Both the position numbers and the translations under genes were made by a program. 44,151 nucleotides of DNA from Chloroflexota bacterium. GTDB taxonomy: Bacteria > Chloroflexota > Anaerolineae > Anaerolineales > UBA4823. Every line of letters begins with the position of its first letter. The stretch's first letter is position 1. Of the stretch, positions 31,710-39,659 are shown piece after piece. The notes under the pieces were generated by a model that saw only the letters and a program-made list of their open reading frames with translations, searched no databases and was not told the DNA's origin. The stretch is taken from NCBI GenBank assembly GCA_012516075.1, contig JAAYXE010000070.1, forward strand, positions 1 through 44,151. The letters run 5' to 3'.

Positions 31710-32887
31710 AATTGCATCACCCACTGCCGGATCTGGCGGAGCAGTTCGGTCACCGGCCGCACCGGGCAGAGATAGCGGCACCACGGCCGCCGGATAAATA
31801 ACGAAGCGATCAGGACCAGGCTCAACAGGACGAACTGGAACCCCGATCCCACAAAGGCAAACAAAGTCCCGAACACCTCATAGCTGGAGATCGCCGGGTT
31901 GCGGTAGATCAGGGCCAGGATGACCGCCAGCCAGGCCAGGAAGCGCGGCGCCCAGGTGAGCAGCGTGCGGTAGCGTGTGGGGGTGTGGTTCTTCGCCTTA
32001 CCCAGCGCGCCCAGGCATTCCTGCGCCGCCCCGAAGGGGCAGAACCAGTCGCAGTAAGGGTTCTTACTGTCCAGCAGGATGACGATCAGCACCCCGCCCA
32101 GCAGCATGTACCAGTACAGGTTGGTCTGCCACTGCGGCCAGTAACCAAGCAGGAACTTGTTGATCACCGCGATGCTCAGGGGCATGTTGAGCAGGAAGCC
32201 GAGGATGCCCAGACCCAGGAGCATCGAGATCCAGCGCGCCTGGCGGGTGTATTTGAAATTCTTGCGGTGGCCTACAAAGCCGATCCCGTACAGGGCCAGC
32301 AGCGAGATTTCGGGCAGGCCGAACTGGATCTGGGGGTTCTGCTCTTCCGCCACGGCATCGCCAAATTCGTTTTCGGCGATCTGCCGGGCGGCGAGGCGGG
32401 TGGCGTTGGCGATGGCGCGCGAGGTCAGGGTCGCGCTGGTGACCCCGTCGATGTCCTTACCCACCATCAGTTCGTCGCTGTACGACTTCCCCACCAGCCG
32501 GTCCATGAAACCAGCCATCTGGACCAGGTCGAAATATTCGCGGGTCTCGTGTTCAGCCACGACCACGACATTCAGGATCTTCCCCTGGGGATCGACCGCG
32601 ACGGCCACCTGGACCGGTCCACCGTAGCCGATAGAACGGCCCAGGGTGGCGTAGCCGATGAGCTCAAAGCCCTGGTAGGCTTTGTAGCGCTGGTCGGAGG
32701 TCTCTTCAAATCGAGTTGCCTGGGGGAGAAGCTGCTGGAGGTATTCGGGCTGGCCCTTTGATTGACGCCGCAGTCCAATCCACCCGGCCAGGAGGATCGT
32801 GAGCAGCGCCAGAACCGTCAGGACGCCGTCGTACTTACGGTTAACAGCTGCCGGTCTGGCGGCGCTTTTTGTGTTGTTGTCTACCAT
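31664..32887 (-). CDS. NosR/NapH-like membrane protein with covalent FMN-binding domain
   Basis: 407 residues. After one membrane helix (about 20-40) comes an extracytoplasmic FMN-binding domain (about 70-175) with the ApbE target motif Asp147-Gly-Val-Thr-Ser-Ala-Thr153 ('DGVTSATLTS'); Thr153 should be flavinylated. A polytopic region (about 195-370) follows with two Cys-x3-Cys-Pro motifs, 'YCDWFCPFG' (Cys279, Cys283) and 'WCRYLCPVRP' (Cys370, Cys374), as in NosR and NapH. The C-terminal ferredoxin domain seen in many NosR proteins is missing. It would carry electrons across the membrane through FMN. No nosZ, nap or cytochrome gene is nearby, so the partner is unknown. Confidence 0.88.
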   Translation of the reverse strand: MVDNNTKSAARPAAVNRKYDGVLTVLALLTILLAGWIGLRRQSKGQPEYLQQLLPQATRFEETSDQRYKAYQGFELIGYATLGRSIGYGGPVQVAVAVDPQGKILNVVVVAEHETREYFDLVQMAGFMDRLVGKSYSDELMVGKDIDGVTSATLTSRAIANATRLAARQIAENEFGDAVAEEQNPQIQFGLPEISLLALYGIGFVGHRKNFKYTRQARWISMLLGLGILGFLLNMPLSIAVINKFLLGYWPQWQTNLYWYMLLGGVLIVILLDSKNPYCDWFCPFGAAQECLGALGKAKNHTPTRYRTLLTWAPRFLAWLAVILALIYRNPAISSYEVFGTLFAFVGSGFQFVLLSLVLIASLFIRRPWCRYLCPVRPVTELLRQIRQWVMQLWKTVTRKNQTNGIS

Positions 32888-33140
32888 TCAGTTCTATGTC
32901 CAGGATACGGGTTCAGTGGAACCACCCTGGGCGGGGCGGTTCGCACCGGGCTGGCCGGGGGCGCAGCACATGAAATTATAATCCCACATCACGTTAGTGG
33001 GGTAAACATCATCAATAATGTCAGGAAAAGGCGGATTGAATTCGTGGGCCTTAACAGATATCAATTCTGCCACGATCCTGCTGACCAACCGGTGCTTATT
33101 CACATCAGAATCATTGAGAAATATCAGGATCGGGGAGGCG

Positions 33141-33222
33141 ATTGAACTGCTGAAGGAAATGAAATGCTGAAACACTCGGGGGTTCAGTGCTTCAGTCCAT
33201 TCAGCGCTTCAGTGGTTCAAAG
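33141..33222. repeat. Palindromic repeat family B, copy 2
   Basis: The left part (ATTGAACTGCTGAA at 33141 and GAAATGCTGAA further on) pairs imperfectly with the right part, which at 33191-33222 is nearly identical to 30281-30313. Confidence 0.6.
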
Positions 33223-33379
33223 ATGGATGTGAGATTCCCGGTTCACAAGCATACGTGCTCGTTCTGTGGTTTTTATGGCTGGGCCAGCGGGCACGGCATT
33301 GTCAGGCCCCTGGACAGCTCCATACAGGGTTCAAACCCAGGCACCGGATACGCTTTCTCAAGCGCAGCCCTACCCGCTG

Positions 33380-33435
33380 CCTGCAGGCACTCTTCGACTG
33401 ATCATGCGAAGCGTGCCGCTCTGAGTGCCTGCAGG
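33380..33435 (+). repeat. Palindromic repeat family A, copy 5
   Basis: Perfect 12-nt arms CCTGCAGGCACT (33380-33391) and AGTGCCTGCAGG (33424-33435), with TTCGACT and GTGCCGCTC in the core. Confidence 0.75.
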
Positions 33436-33549
33436 TGGCACGTCCCCAGATCCCTGTGCTGCAGGCCAATGCTTCAGGGGATGTTCAAAAGGGACTGTGC
33501 GGCGTTTTTTCTTATAAGAATGGGGGAAAAGTGCCCCAACAGCGCACCC

Positions 33550-34515
33550 TCACTCAAACAGCTCGCGATACGCGTCGGCGAAGATGGCCGGGGTACCGCC
33601 GGTGTGCCAGAAGAGCACCTGCTCGCCCGGGCGGAAGGTTCCACGGCGCACCAGGTCGATCAGCCCGGCCGCGGCGCGCCCGGTGTATACGGGATCCAGC
33701 AGCAGGCCCTCGCAGCGGGCAAACAGGCGAACGGCTTCCTGCTCAGCCTCACCGGCGATCCCGTAGCCGGCGCCGCGGTAGCTGTCGTTCACCAGCACTT
33801 CATCCGGCGAGAACTTCACCTGCTCACCCAGCAGATCGCCTGCTTCGGCAGCCAGATCAGCCACGCGCTTCTGCAGCTCGCCGGCCGGCTCGTCGACGCT
33901 GATGCCCAGAATCCGCCCTTCGTAACCGAACAGCCGGGCGCCGAGCACCAGACCGGCCTGCGTCCCCCCGGAAGAAGATGCGAACACGATCCAGTCGGGG
34001 CGTACGCCCTGCTCGAGCAGCTCCTGCAGGGCGAAGGCATACGCCGCGGCGCCGGTCGCGTTCGACCCGCCGTAGGGGATCAGATAGGGCCGCCGGCCGT
34101 CCGCCCAGGCCGAATCGAAGACTTCTTTCAGGCGCCGGTCGCGCTCCTCGCGGCGGGCATAGACGATCTCGGCCCCCAGCAGGCCGTCGAGCAGCAGGTT
34201 GCCGGAAGCAGAGGGCGGCGGGCTGCCGGCCAGCAGCAGGATGCAGTCGAAACCGAAGCGCGCTGCTGCCGCAGCCGTCTGCCGGCAGTGGTTGGACTGC
34301 ACAGCACCGGCGGTGATCAGCGTGCGCGCGCCGTGCGACTGTGCAGCCGCAAGCAGGAACTCGAGCTTGCGGGTCTTGTTGCCGCCCAGGGCCAGGCCGG
34401 TCTGGTCATCGCGTTTGACCAGGATGGTCGGCCCGCCGAGGTCATGCGACAGGCGGGTCAGTGTTTCTACGGGCGTGGGGAGATGGGCGAAGCGAAGACG
34501 GGGAATCGGAATCAT
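33550..34515 (-). CDS. PLP-dependent D-cysteine desulfhydrase / ACC deaminase family enzyme
   Basis: 321 residues from the ATG at 34515, which overlaps the stop of the upstream FemAB gene by 4 nt (ATGA) with GGGAGG 7 nt upstream. The PLP lysine lies in 'LALGGNKTRKLEFLL'. 'GAVQSNHCRQTAAAAARFG' is the substrate-binding segment, and 'FASSSGGTQAGLVLGARL' and 'FWHTGGTPAIFA' are the phosphate and C-terminal loops. The family splits into D-cysteine desulfhydrases, ACC deaminases and L-cysteate lyases, which the sequence alone does not resolve; desulfhydrase is the commonest. Ending an operon of cell-wall FemAB genes is unusual for this enzyme, so a link to D-amino acid handling is possible. Confidence 0.85.
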   Translation of the reverse strand: MIPIPRLRFAHLPTPVETLTRLSHDLGGPTILVKRDDQTGLALGGNKTRKLEFLLAAAQSHGARTLITAGAVQSNHCRQTAAAAARFGFDCILLLAGSPPPSASGNLLLDGLLGAEIVYARREERDRRLKEVFDSAWADGRRPYLIPYGGSNATGAAAYAFALQELLEQGVRPDWIVFASSSGGTQAGLVLGARLFGYEGRILGISVDEPAGELQKRVADLAAEAGDLLGEQVKFSPDEVLVNDSYRGAGYGIAGEAEQEAVRLFARCEGLLLDPVYTGRAAAGLIDLVRRGTFRPGEQVLFWHTGGTPAIFADAYRELFE

Positions 34516-35627
34516 GCGGCAGCCTCCCGGCGGGTCTGTGAAATCCCCCTGCGGCGCAGCAGATCGAGCAGGCGGGGGAGGACCTGCTGGTACAGGCGGT
34601 ACATCAGCGGCCTGGCCGGGTAATCCCAGGCGCCCACGCCGCGCAGCACCCGGCCGCCCAGGCCTTCTTTGAAGCGGTAGACGCCCCACATGGAATCCCG
34701 GGGGGTGAACTCATCCGGAGCGCCCCACAGGTCATACACCCGGCAGCCGGCCGCCTTTGCCCGGCGCATGGCCTCCCACTGCAGCAGGTAGTTGGGCATT
34801 TTTTCGCGGTGGGCATCGAGCGACATGCCGTACAGATACCAGGCTTTGCGGGCGAAGCAGAAGAGCACCAGCGCAGCCACCGGCTCCCCTTCCACCTCAG
34901 CCACCAGCGGTTCAGCCATCCCGGCCTGGATGAAAGCCGACCACACCTGGTGGTAGTAGCCAGCCGGGCGAATGACGAAGCCGTCGCGCAGCGAGGTGTG
35001 GGCGTACATGCGGTAGAGCAGGTCGAGATCCTCCAGGCCGCCCGGGCGCACCTGCACCCCTTTGCGCACCGCCAGGCGCACGTTGTAGCGCGTCTTCTGC
35101 TTCATGCGCGCCAGCATCTCCTCTTCGGAGGCCTCCAGGTCGACCAGCACGGTGTTGCGGAACTGCACCTGTTCAGCGGAGAACAGCCAGCCGCAGCGGC
35201 GCAGGTCGCCGGTCAGAGTCTGGCCCAGGGGGTCTTCGCTGGCATCCGGCTCTCCAGGGATGCCGTGCCCGAGGGGCACATCCGGGTCGATCTTGGTCAG
35301 CAGGGCACCCTGCCGGCGGGCAAAGCCGGCCAGGTCGTCCAGCACCTGCCGGCGCAGGCCGTCGTCGGACCAGTCGGCCAGAAGCGGACCCTTCGGGACG
35401 TACTGCACGCGCAGACCAGGATTCAGGCCGGCCGGGCGGACCTCGCGCTGCAGCACCAGGGCAGCGGCCGCGGGGCTGCTCGAACCCTCCCAGATGAGGT
35501 AGAACGGCCGCCAGCCGTAGGCGGCCTTCACCCCGGCCCACTGTGCCGTCTGCAGCACGTGGGCATTCGGGAAAGAGGCCACAATCTGGTTCCAGCGCTC
35601 TGGTTCGGGGTCGGTGAGATGCATCAT
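34512..35627 (-). CDS. FemAB family protein (aminoacyl-tRNA-dependent peptide transferase), copy 1
   Basis: 371 residues. FemAB/FemX proteins add amino acids from aminoacyl-tRNA to the peptidoglycan stem peptide. The two GNAT-like domains are typical; signatures include 'AQWAGVKAAYGWRP', 'RMKQKTRYNVRLAVRKGVQV', 'MPNYLLQWEAMRRAKAAGC' and 'DLWGAPDEFTPRDSMWGVY'. There is no helical coiled-coil arm of the S. aureus FemA kind. It shares long motifs with the next FemAB gene upstream in the operon, so they are tandem paralogues. No strong ribosome binding site precedes the ATG at 35627. A repeat of family A separates the two. A role in polysaccharide decoration is an alternative, as it sits in a surface sugar cluster. 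Confidence 0.85.
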   Translation of the reverse strand: MMHLTDPEPERWNQIVASFPNAHVLQTAQWAGVKAAYGWRPFYLIWEGSSSPAAAALVLQREVRPAGLNPGLRVQYVPKGPLLADWSDDGLRRQVLDDLAGFARRQGALLTKIDPDVPLGHGIPGEPDASEDPLGQTLTGDLRRCGWLFSAEQVQFRNTVLVDLEASEEEMLARMKQKTRYNVRLAVRKGVQVRPGGLEDLDLLYRMYAHTSLRDGFVIRPAGYYHQVWSAFIQAGMAEPLVAEVEGEPVAALVLFCFARKAWYLYGMSLDAHREKMPNYLLQWEAMRRAKAAGCRVYDLWGAPDEFTPRDSMWGVYRFKEGLGGRVLRGVGAWDYPARPLMYRLYQQVLPRLLDLLRRRGISQTRREAAA

Positions 35628-35661
35628 GGGTTTGGTTTAACGGTCAGGCTGGTGAAGGGCG

Positions 35662-35716
35662 AACGCCGGCAGCGGAGCGGCGAGGAAACAATGAATGCCC
35701 GGTCGAAACCGGCGCC
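35662..35716 (-). repeat. Palindromic repeat family A, copy 6 (minus orientation)
   Basis: Read on the minus strand: arms near GGCGCCGG and CCGGCG, TTTCGACCGGGCATTC at the left and CGCCGCTCCG at the right. It sits between the two FemAB genes. Confidence 0.6.
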
Positions 35717-35720
35717 TGGA

Positions 35721-36737
35721 TCAAGCCGCCGGCGTCCGGCGGCCGGCGTACAGGCGGTAAAGCGCATACAGCACGGGGTTATACACCCGGTCCCAGGGGC
35801 CGGCCGCGCGGAAGATGCGGCCGCCGAAGCCGCGTTTGAAGCGGTACACACCCCAGAGCCCGCTGCGGCGGCTGGTGAAGTTCGCCTCCAGGGTGGCTTC
35901 ATCTTCGTCGGGGATGCCCCACAGGTCATACTCCTGGCAGCCCTGCTGGCGGGCCCAGCGCATGGCCTCCCACTGCAGGATATAGGTGGGCATGCGGTCG
36001 CGGTGCTCGTTGCCTGAGGCACCGTAGAAATACCAGGCGCGCCGCCCGCGGGCGAAGACCATCAGCCCGGCCAGGGGTTCGCCGGCATATTCCGCCATCA
36101 GCAGCTCGCAGGCGCCGTGAGGGTGAAACAGCTCATAAGCCCGGCGGTAGTATTCCAGGCTGTGGACGCCGAACGAATCGCGCCCGCCGGTGATCACCAT
36201 CAGGCGGTAAAACGTCTCGATATCCGCCGAGGGGCGGATGACCACGCCTTTCTTCTGCGCCAGGCGGATGTTGTAGCGCGTCTTCTGCTTCATGCGCGCC
36301 AGCAGCTCTTCATCGCTGCCCTGCAGGCTCACCACCAGGGTGCGCTGGGGCTGAATGCTGTGCGGGGAGGGGCGAAAGCCTGCGGGCAGGCTGGCACTGG
36401 GGGAGTGCGCCTCTTCCCAGCAGTCGGGCTCAACTTTCAGGAAGATGGCCCGCCGCCGGCGGCATTCGGCGTCCACCTCGCGCCAGAAGACCTCGCCGGC
36501 ATCGGCCCAGGGACCCACCGGTCCGCGCGGGATATAGGCCAGCGAGAATCCCAGCGGCAGCCGGCGGAAGAGGATCTGTGCCCCGGCGCGGGGGGCTCCC
36601 GGCTGGCCAGCGGCGAGGCGCGCCACCTCCCCGCCGAAGGCCGCTTTCAGCTGACCCCATTCGCCGGTTTGCAGCACATGCGCATCGGGATACTGGAACA
36701 GGAAGTCATCCCACTGGTGGAGATCGAGAACAGCCAT
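35721..36737 (-). CDS. FemAB family protein (aminoacyl-tRNA-dependent peptide transferase), copy 2
   Basis: 338 residues from the ATG at 36737; a GTG one codon earlier is possible. Like copy 1 it has the N-terminal 'GEWGQLKAAFGGEV', the central 'RMKQKTRYNIRLAQKKGVVI', 'MPTYILQWEAMRWARQQGC' and 'SGLWGVYRFKRGFGGRIFR'. It differs by an insertion of about 10 residues near 'DEATLEANFTSRRSG'. Two paralogues could add successive residues of an interpeptide bridge, as FemA and FemB do in S. aureus. Gap of 18 nt to the upstream membrane-SDR gene, so it is likely in the same transcript. Confidence 0.85.
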   Translation of the reverse strand: MAVLDLHQWDDFLFQYPDAHVLQTGEWGQLKAAFGGEVARLAAGQPGAPRAGAQILFRRLPLGFSLAYIPRGPVGPWADAGEVFWREVDAECRRRRAIFLKVEPDCWEEAHSPSASLPAGFRPSPHSIQPQRTLVVSLQGSDEELLARMKQKTRYNIRLAQKKGVVIRPSADIETFYRLMVITGGRDSFGVHSLEYYRRAYELFHPHGACELLMAEYAGEPLAGLMVFARGRRAWYFYGASGNEHRDRMPTYILQWEAMRWARQQGCQEYDLWGIPDEDEATLEANFTSRRSGLWGVYRFKRGFGGRIFRAAGPWDRVYNPVLYALYRLYAGRRTPAA

Positions 36738-36755
36738 CACAACCGTATGCGGCGG

Positions 36756-38375
36756 TTAGAGGTCGACCAGCACGCGAGTGCCCGCTCCGCTCTCGTTGAG
36801 CAGTTCGTAAGCCCAGCCGTTTTCGCGGCGCTCCAGGCGGAACATGCCCTCTTCGGTGAGGAACTTGACATTGCTGTAGCGCGCATCGCGGTAATCGCGC
36901 ACTTTGCCCGTCTGGATAGCGTCGATCACCTGCTCAATGCCCTGCTCCACCGTCCAGCGCGGCGAAAAGCCCAGCGCCTGGTGGATCTTGCTGAAGTTGA
37001 CCCAGTAATTGCGCCGGTCGGCGTCGGCACCCTTGTTCACGATCTGGGCATCGGGCACGAACTGGTGGATGATCTCGCCGATCTGGCGGATGGTGTAGTT
37101 CTGCTCGTTCGAGCCCACGTTGTAGATCTGGTTGCGGACGATCGAAAGCGGGGTCTCGAGCACGGTCATGATGGCGCGCGCAGCGTCGTCGACGTGTACG
37201 AAGGGCCGCCACTGGTCGCCGCCAAAGATGGTGATCTCTTTGTCCACAATCGCTTTGGCGGTGAGCAGGTTGATCACCAGGTCGAAGCGCGTGCGCCCGG
37301 AGAGGCCGTAGATGGTGCCGAAACGCAGGATCACCGGCGCAAAGTGGTCGTCGGCCATCTTGAGCAGCACCTTCTCCGAGGCAATCTTGCTGCGCGCATA
37401 GAGCGAGACGGGGTTGAGGGCCGAGCGCTCGTCGAGCATCTGGTCGCTGGCGCCGTACACCGAGCAGGTGCTGGCGAAGATAAAGTGCCCCACACCGCTG
37501 CCCTTGGCCACCTCGGCGATCATGCGCGTGGCCATCAGATTGATCTCCACCGTCAGCTCTTCATCCAGCGCGCAGGCCGGGTCGCCGACAATGCCGCCCA
37601 GGTGGACGACAGCGTCCACGTCGCGCATGGCTTCCACCACGCGGTCGATCTGGCGGAAGTCGGCCTGGATCACCTCCAGGTGCGGGTGGTCGAGCCACTT
37701 TTCGATCGGCTCGGTGCCGTAGAGAAGCAGGTCGAGCACACGCACCCGGTAGCCCTTCTCAAGCAGGTGAGCCAGCAGAGCCGAGCCGATGTAGCCCGCC
37801 CCGCCGATAACCAGCACGTGGCGCACTTTACGGTCTTCGGGGCGCTCATCCAGACGGCGCTCCGAGCGCACCACATTCTTCCAGACCGAAGCCCACAGAC
37901 GGGCGGCCACCAGCAGGAACATGGTCAGCAGCCAGGCCAGGATGAGGGCGCCGGCCGGGAAGTTGAGCATTTCTTTGAGAAAGCCCAGACGGATCGTGCC
38001 CAGCAGGGTGCCCTGAGCGACATAGCCCAGCAGGCCGAAAATCAGATAAGCCATACTGACCGCCTGAACGACGATCAACACCTTGTATCGGCCGCGGTAG
38101 AAGCGGCCGTAGGTGTAAAAACCGCTCAGCGTGAAGATGACCAGGCAGATCAGAGTCAGCAGCCAGCCGCTGCGGCCGTAAGCCTGCAGATATTGCCAGA
38201 AGGTCTCCTGGTAATCGATGACCGCATCGGGGTTTCCGACGGCGACAATGTAAAGCAGGCGCACGATCAGCGAGGTGATGATGGCGACATTGACCAGAAT
38301 GCTGTCTGCAATCAGCCGTACAACACCTTCGAATGATATGCGCCCCCGGATCCGGTTGATAACTTTGATACCCAT
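36756..38375 (-). CDS. Membrane-anchored extended SDR (NAD-dependent sugar epimerase/dehydratase-like)
   Basis: 539 residues. The N-terminal 170 residues carry four hydrophobic helices (about 20-47, 70-86, 99-120 and 140-160), like the anchor of CapD/WbpM-type enzymes. Then comes an extended SDR with the NAD motif 'VIGGAGYIGSALL' (189-201), 'VVHLGGIVGD', 'STCSVYGA', the catalytic pair in 'VSLYARSKIASEK' (Tyr and Lys near 320) and 'WRPFVHVDDAARAI'. The second nucleotide-binding domain of CapD/WbpM is absent, so the anchor is joined directly to an epimerase-type SDR. It probably modifies a nucleotide-activated sugar at the membrane. The aminotransferase upstream could act on a keto product. Substrate unknown. 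Confidence 0.82.
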   Translation of the reverse strand: MGIKVINRIRGRISFEGVVRLIADSILVNVAIITSLIVRLLYIVAVGNPDAVIDYQETFWQYLQAYGRSGWLLTLICLVIFTLSGFYTYGRFYRGRYKVLIVVQAVSMAYLIFGLLGYVAQGTLLGTIRLGFLKEMLNFPAGALILAWLLTMFLLVAARLWASVWKNVVRSERRLDERPEDRKVRHVLVIGGAGYIGSALLAHLLEKGYRVRVLDLLLYGTEPIEKWLDHPHLEVIQADFRQIDRVVEAMRDVDAVVHLGGIVGDPACALDEELTVEINLMATRMIAEVAKGSGVGHFIFASTCSVYGASDQMLDERSALNPVSLYARSKIASEKVLLKMADDHFAPVILRFGTIYGLSGRTRFDLVINLLTAKAIVDKEITIFGGDQWRPFVHVDDAARAIMTVLETPLSIVRNQIYNVGSNEQNYTIRQIGEIIHQFVPDAQIVNKGADADRRNYWVNFSKIHQALGFSPRWTVEQGIEQVIDAIQTGKVRDYRDARYSNVKFLTEEGMFRLERRENGWAYELLNESGAGTRVLVDL

Positions 38376-38474
38376 GATTCACACCCATTCAGGCGGCATT
38401 CTGTCCTGCGTTCGTGCCGCTTCGCGGCGTCAAGCGGCGCGCACAGCAGGATAAATTACCGCCTCAATCCTTTA
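38376..38474 (-). promoter_or_regulatory. Hairpin-rich spacer between the aminotransferase and SDR genes
   Basis: On the minus strand a stem (GCCTCAA/TTGAGGC) begins within the last codons of the aminotransferase gene. Next comes a compound hairpin with TCCTGC/GCAGGA outside and GCCGCTT/AAGCGGC inside. No U-tract follows, so this may be an mRNA stability or processing element. Confidence 0.4.
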
Positions 38475-39659
38475 TTATTTTGAGGCGAGTTTCTCGTGTA
38501 CCGGCTGTGAATGCTCGTGAATCACCTGTACAGCTTCACAGATCCTCATGGCCACATCTGGCTCCATATCCGTCCACATCGGGAAGCTCAGACAGTTGGC
38601 CGAGAGCCATTCGGTATTCGTCAGCGGCTGGCCCGTATCATACTGGCGGTAAGCCGTCTGACGGTGCACAGGCGGGTCATAATATTTGCGCGTGTCAATA
38701 TTCTCGGCTGCCAGGGCCAGCGCCAGTTCATCGCGCGAAAGCCCGAACCGCCCGGCATCGATGGTAATGGTGAATTCACGGTAAGAATGGCGGTCGCCCG
38801 GGCGGACCTGCTGGAAGCCGATTCCGGGCACGCAGCCCATGGCCTCCTGGAAGAGGGCTGCCGTTTCATTGCGGCTCTCGGCAGCATGCTCCAGGTTGTT
38901 CAGGCTCTTCAGGCCCAGCAGCGCGCTGAGTTCGGGCATGCGGGCGTTCAGCCCGGCGAAAGCGCTGTCGTAGCTGCCGTCGTTGCCATATTCACGGCCC
39001 ATGCGCACGGCTGCGGCCAGATCATCGTGGTTGGTGGCGATGATGCCGCCCTCGCCGCTGATGAGCAGCTTGGTCGGGCTGAGGCTGAACACCTGGGCAT
39101 CGCCCTGGCGCCCCACTGGGACGCCCTGATAGCGGGCGCCGAACCCGTGGGCAGCGTCGAAGATCAGCTTCAATTTGTATTTATCCGCCACGGCCTGCAG
39201 GCCGTCGATATCCGCCGGATTGCCGTAATTATGGACGGCGACGATGGCGGTCGTCTGCGGGGTAACCGCCGCCTCGACCGCCTGCGGGTCGAGCGTGGCG
39301 GTCTGCGGGTCTACATCTACAAACACAGGGCGCAGTCCATTCCAGACCAGCGCGCTGACGGTGGCCATAAACGTAAAGCTGGGGACGATCACATCGCCCG
39401 AAAGCCCCAGGCATTTGTAAACCAGCATCAGGCCTGAGGTGCAGCTCGAAACAGCTACCGCATGTTTTACCCCTAAATGATCGGCAACAGCCTCTTCAAA
39501 TTCACGCAGGAACGGCCCTTTTGTTACCATGCCGGTGGAGAGGATCTGGCGGATCCCCGCTTCCATCTCGTCAAACTGCGGCAATACCGGGCGAACCATC
39601 GGTACCAGAGAATTAAACGCAGGGCTGCCACCCAGTACAGCAGGAAGTTTTTGCATCAT
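38475..39659 (-). CDS. DegT/DnrJ/EryC1/StrS family sugar aminotransferase
   Basis: 394 residues, a PLP-dependent enzyme that makes amino sugars from nucleotide keto-sugars. The PLP lysine lies in 'SLSPTKLLISGEGG'. Other signatures are 'AVSSCTSGLMLVYKCLG', 'DVIVPSFTFMATVSALVW', 'FDAAHGFGARYQG' and 'GNDGSYDSAFAGLNARMPEL'. The C-terminus 'RQTAYRQYDTGQPLTNTEWL' is typical of the family. It overlaps the epimerase gene upstream by 4 nt and is coupled to it. With the epimerase and the SDR it probably supplies an amino sugar for the surface polysaccharide. The exact sugar is not determined. Confidence 0.9.
   Translation of the reverse strand: MMQKLPAVLGGSPAFNSLVPMVRPVLPQFDEMEAGIRQILSTGMVTKGPFLREFEEAVADHLGVKHAVAVSSCTSGLMLVYKCLGLSGDVIVPSFTFMATVSALVWNGLRPVFVDVDPQTATLDPQAVEAAVTPQTTAIVAVHNYGNPADIDGLQAVADKYKLKLIFDAAHGFGARYQGVPVGRQGDAQVFSLSPTKLLISGEGGIIATNHDDLAAAVRMGREYGNDGSYDSAFAGLNARMPELSALLGLKSLNNLEHAAESRNETAALFQEAMGCVPGIGFQQVRPGDRHSYREFTITIDAGRFGLSRDELALALAAENIDTRKYYDPPVHRQTAYRQYDTGQPLTNTEWLSANCLSFPMWTDMEPDVAMRICEAVQVIHEHSQPVHEKLASK

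Larger units (their letters stand above)
32888..33549. other. Intergenic region after the flavinylation module, with repeats
   Basis: This 662-nt gap contains an A/T-richer part (about 32970-33180), repeat family B copy 2 (33141-33222) and family A copy 5 (33380-33435). A 93-codon minus-strand frame at 32894-33175 is open in the A/T-rich part but has no recognisable product. I do not call a gene here. Confidence 0.5.

Noticed and set aside
32894..33175. A 93-codon minus-strand open frame in an A/T-rich part of the gap after the flavinylation module
   Set aside because: No recognisable domain, no ribosome binding site, and it runs through repeat B at one end. A remnant of a transferred gene is possible but not supported.
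33310..33350. GGGTTCAAACCC resembling a tRNA T-arm
   Set aside because: No acceptor, D or anticodon arm can be folded from the neighbouring sequence.
33550..34689. A longer form of the PLP enzyme starting at 34689
   Set aside because: The extra 58 residues are a Pro/Arg-rich shadow of the FemAB gene; the ATG at 34515 has a good ribosome binding site and an ATGA overlap.
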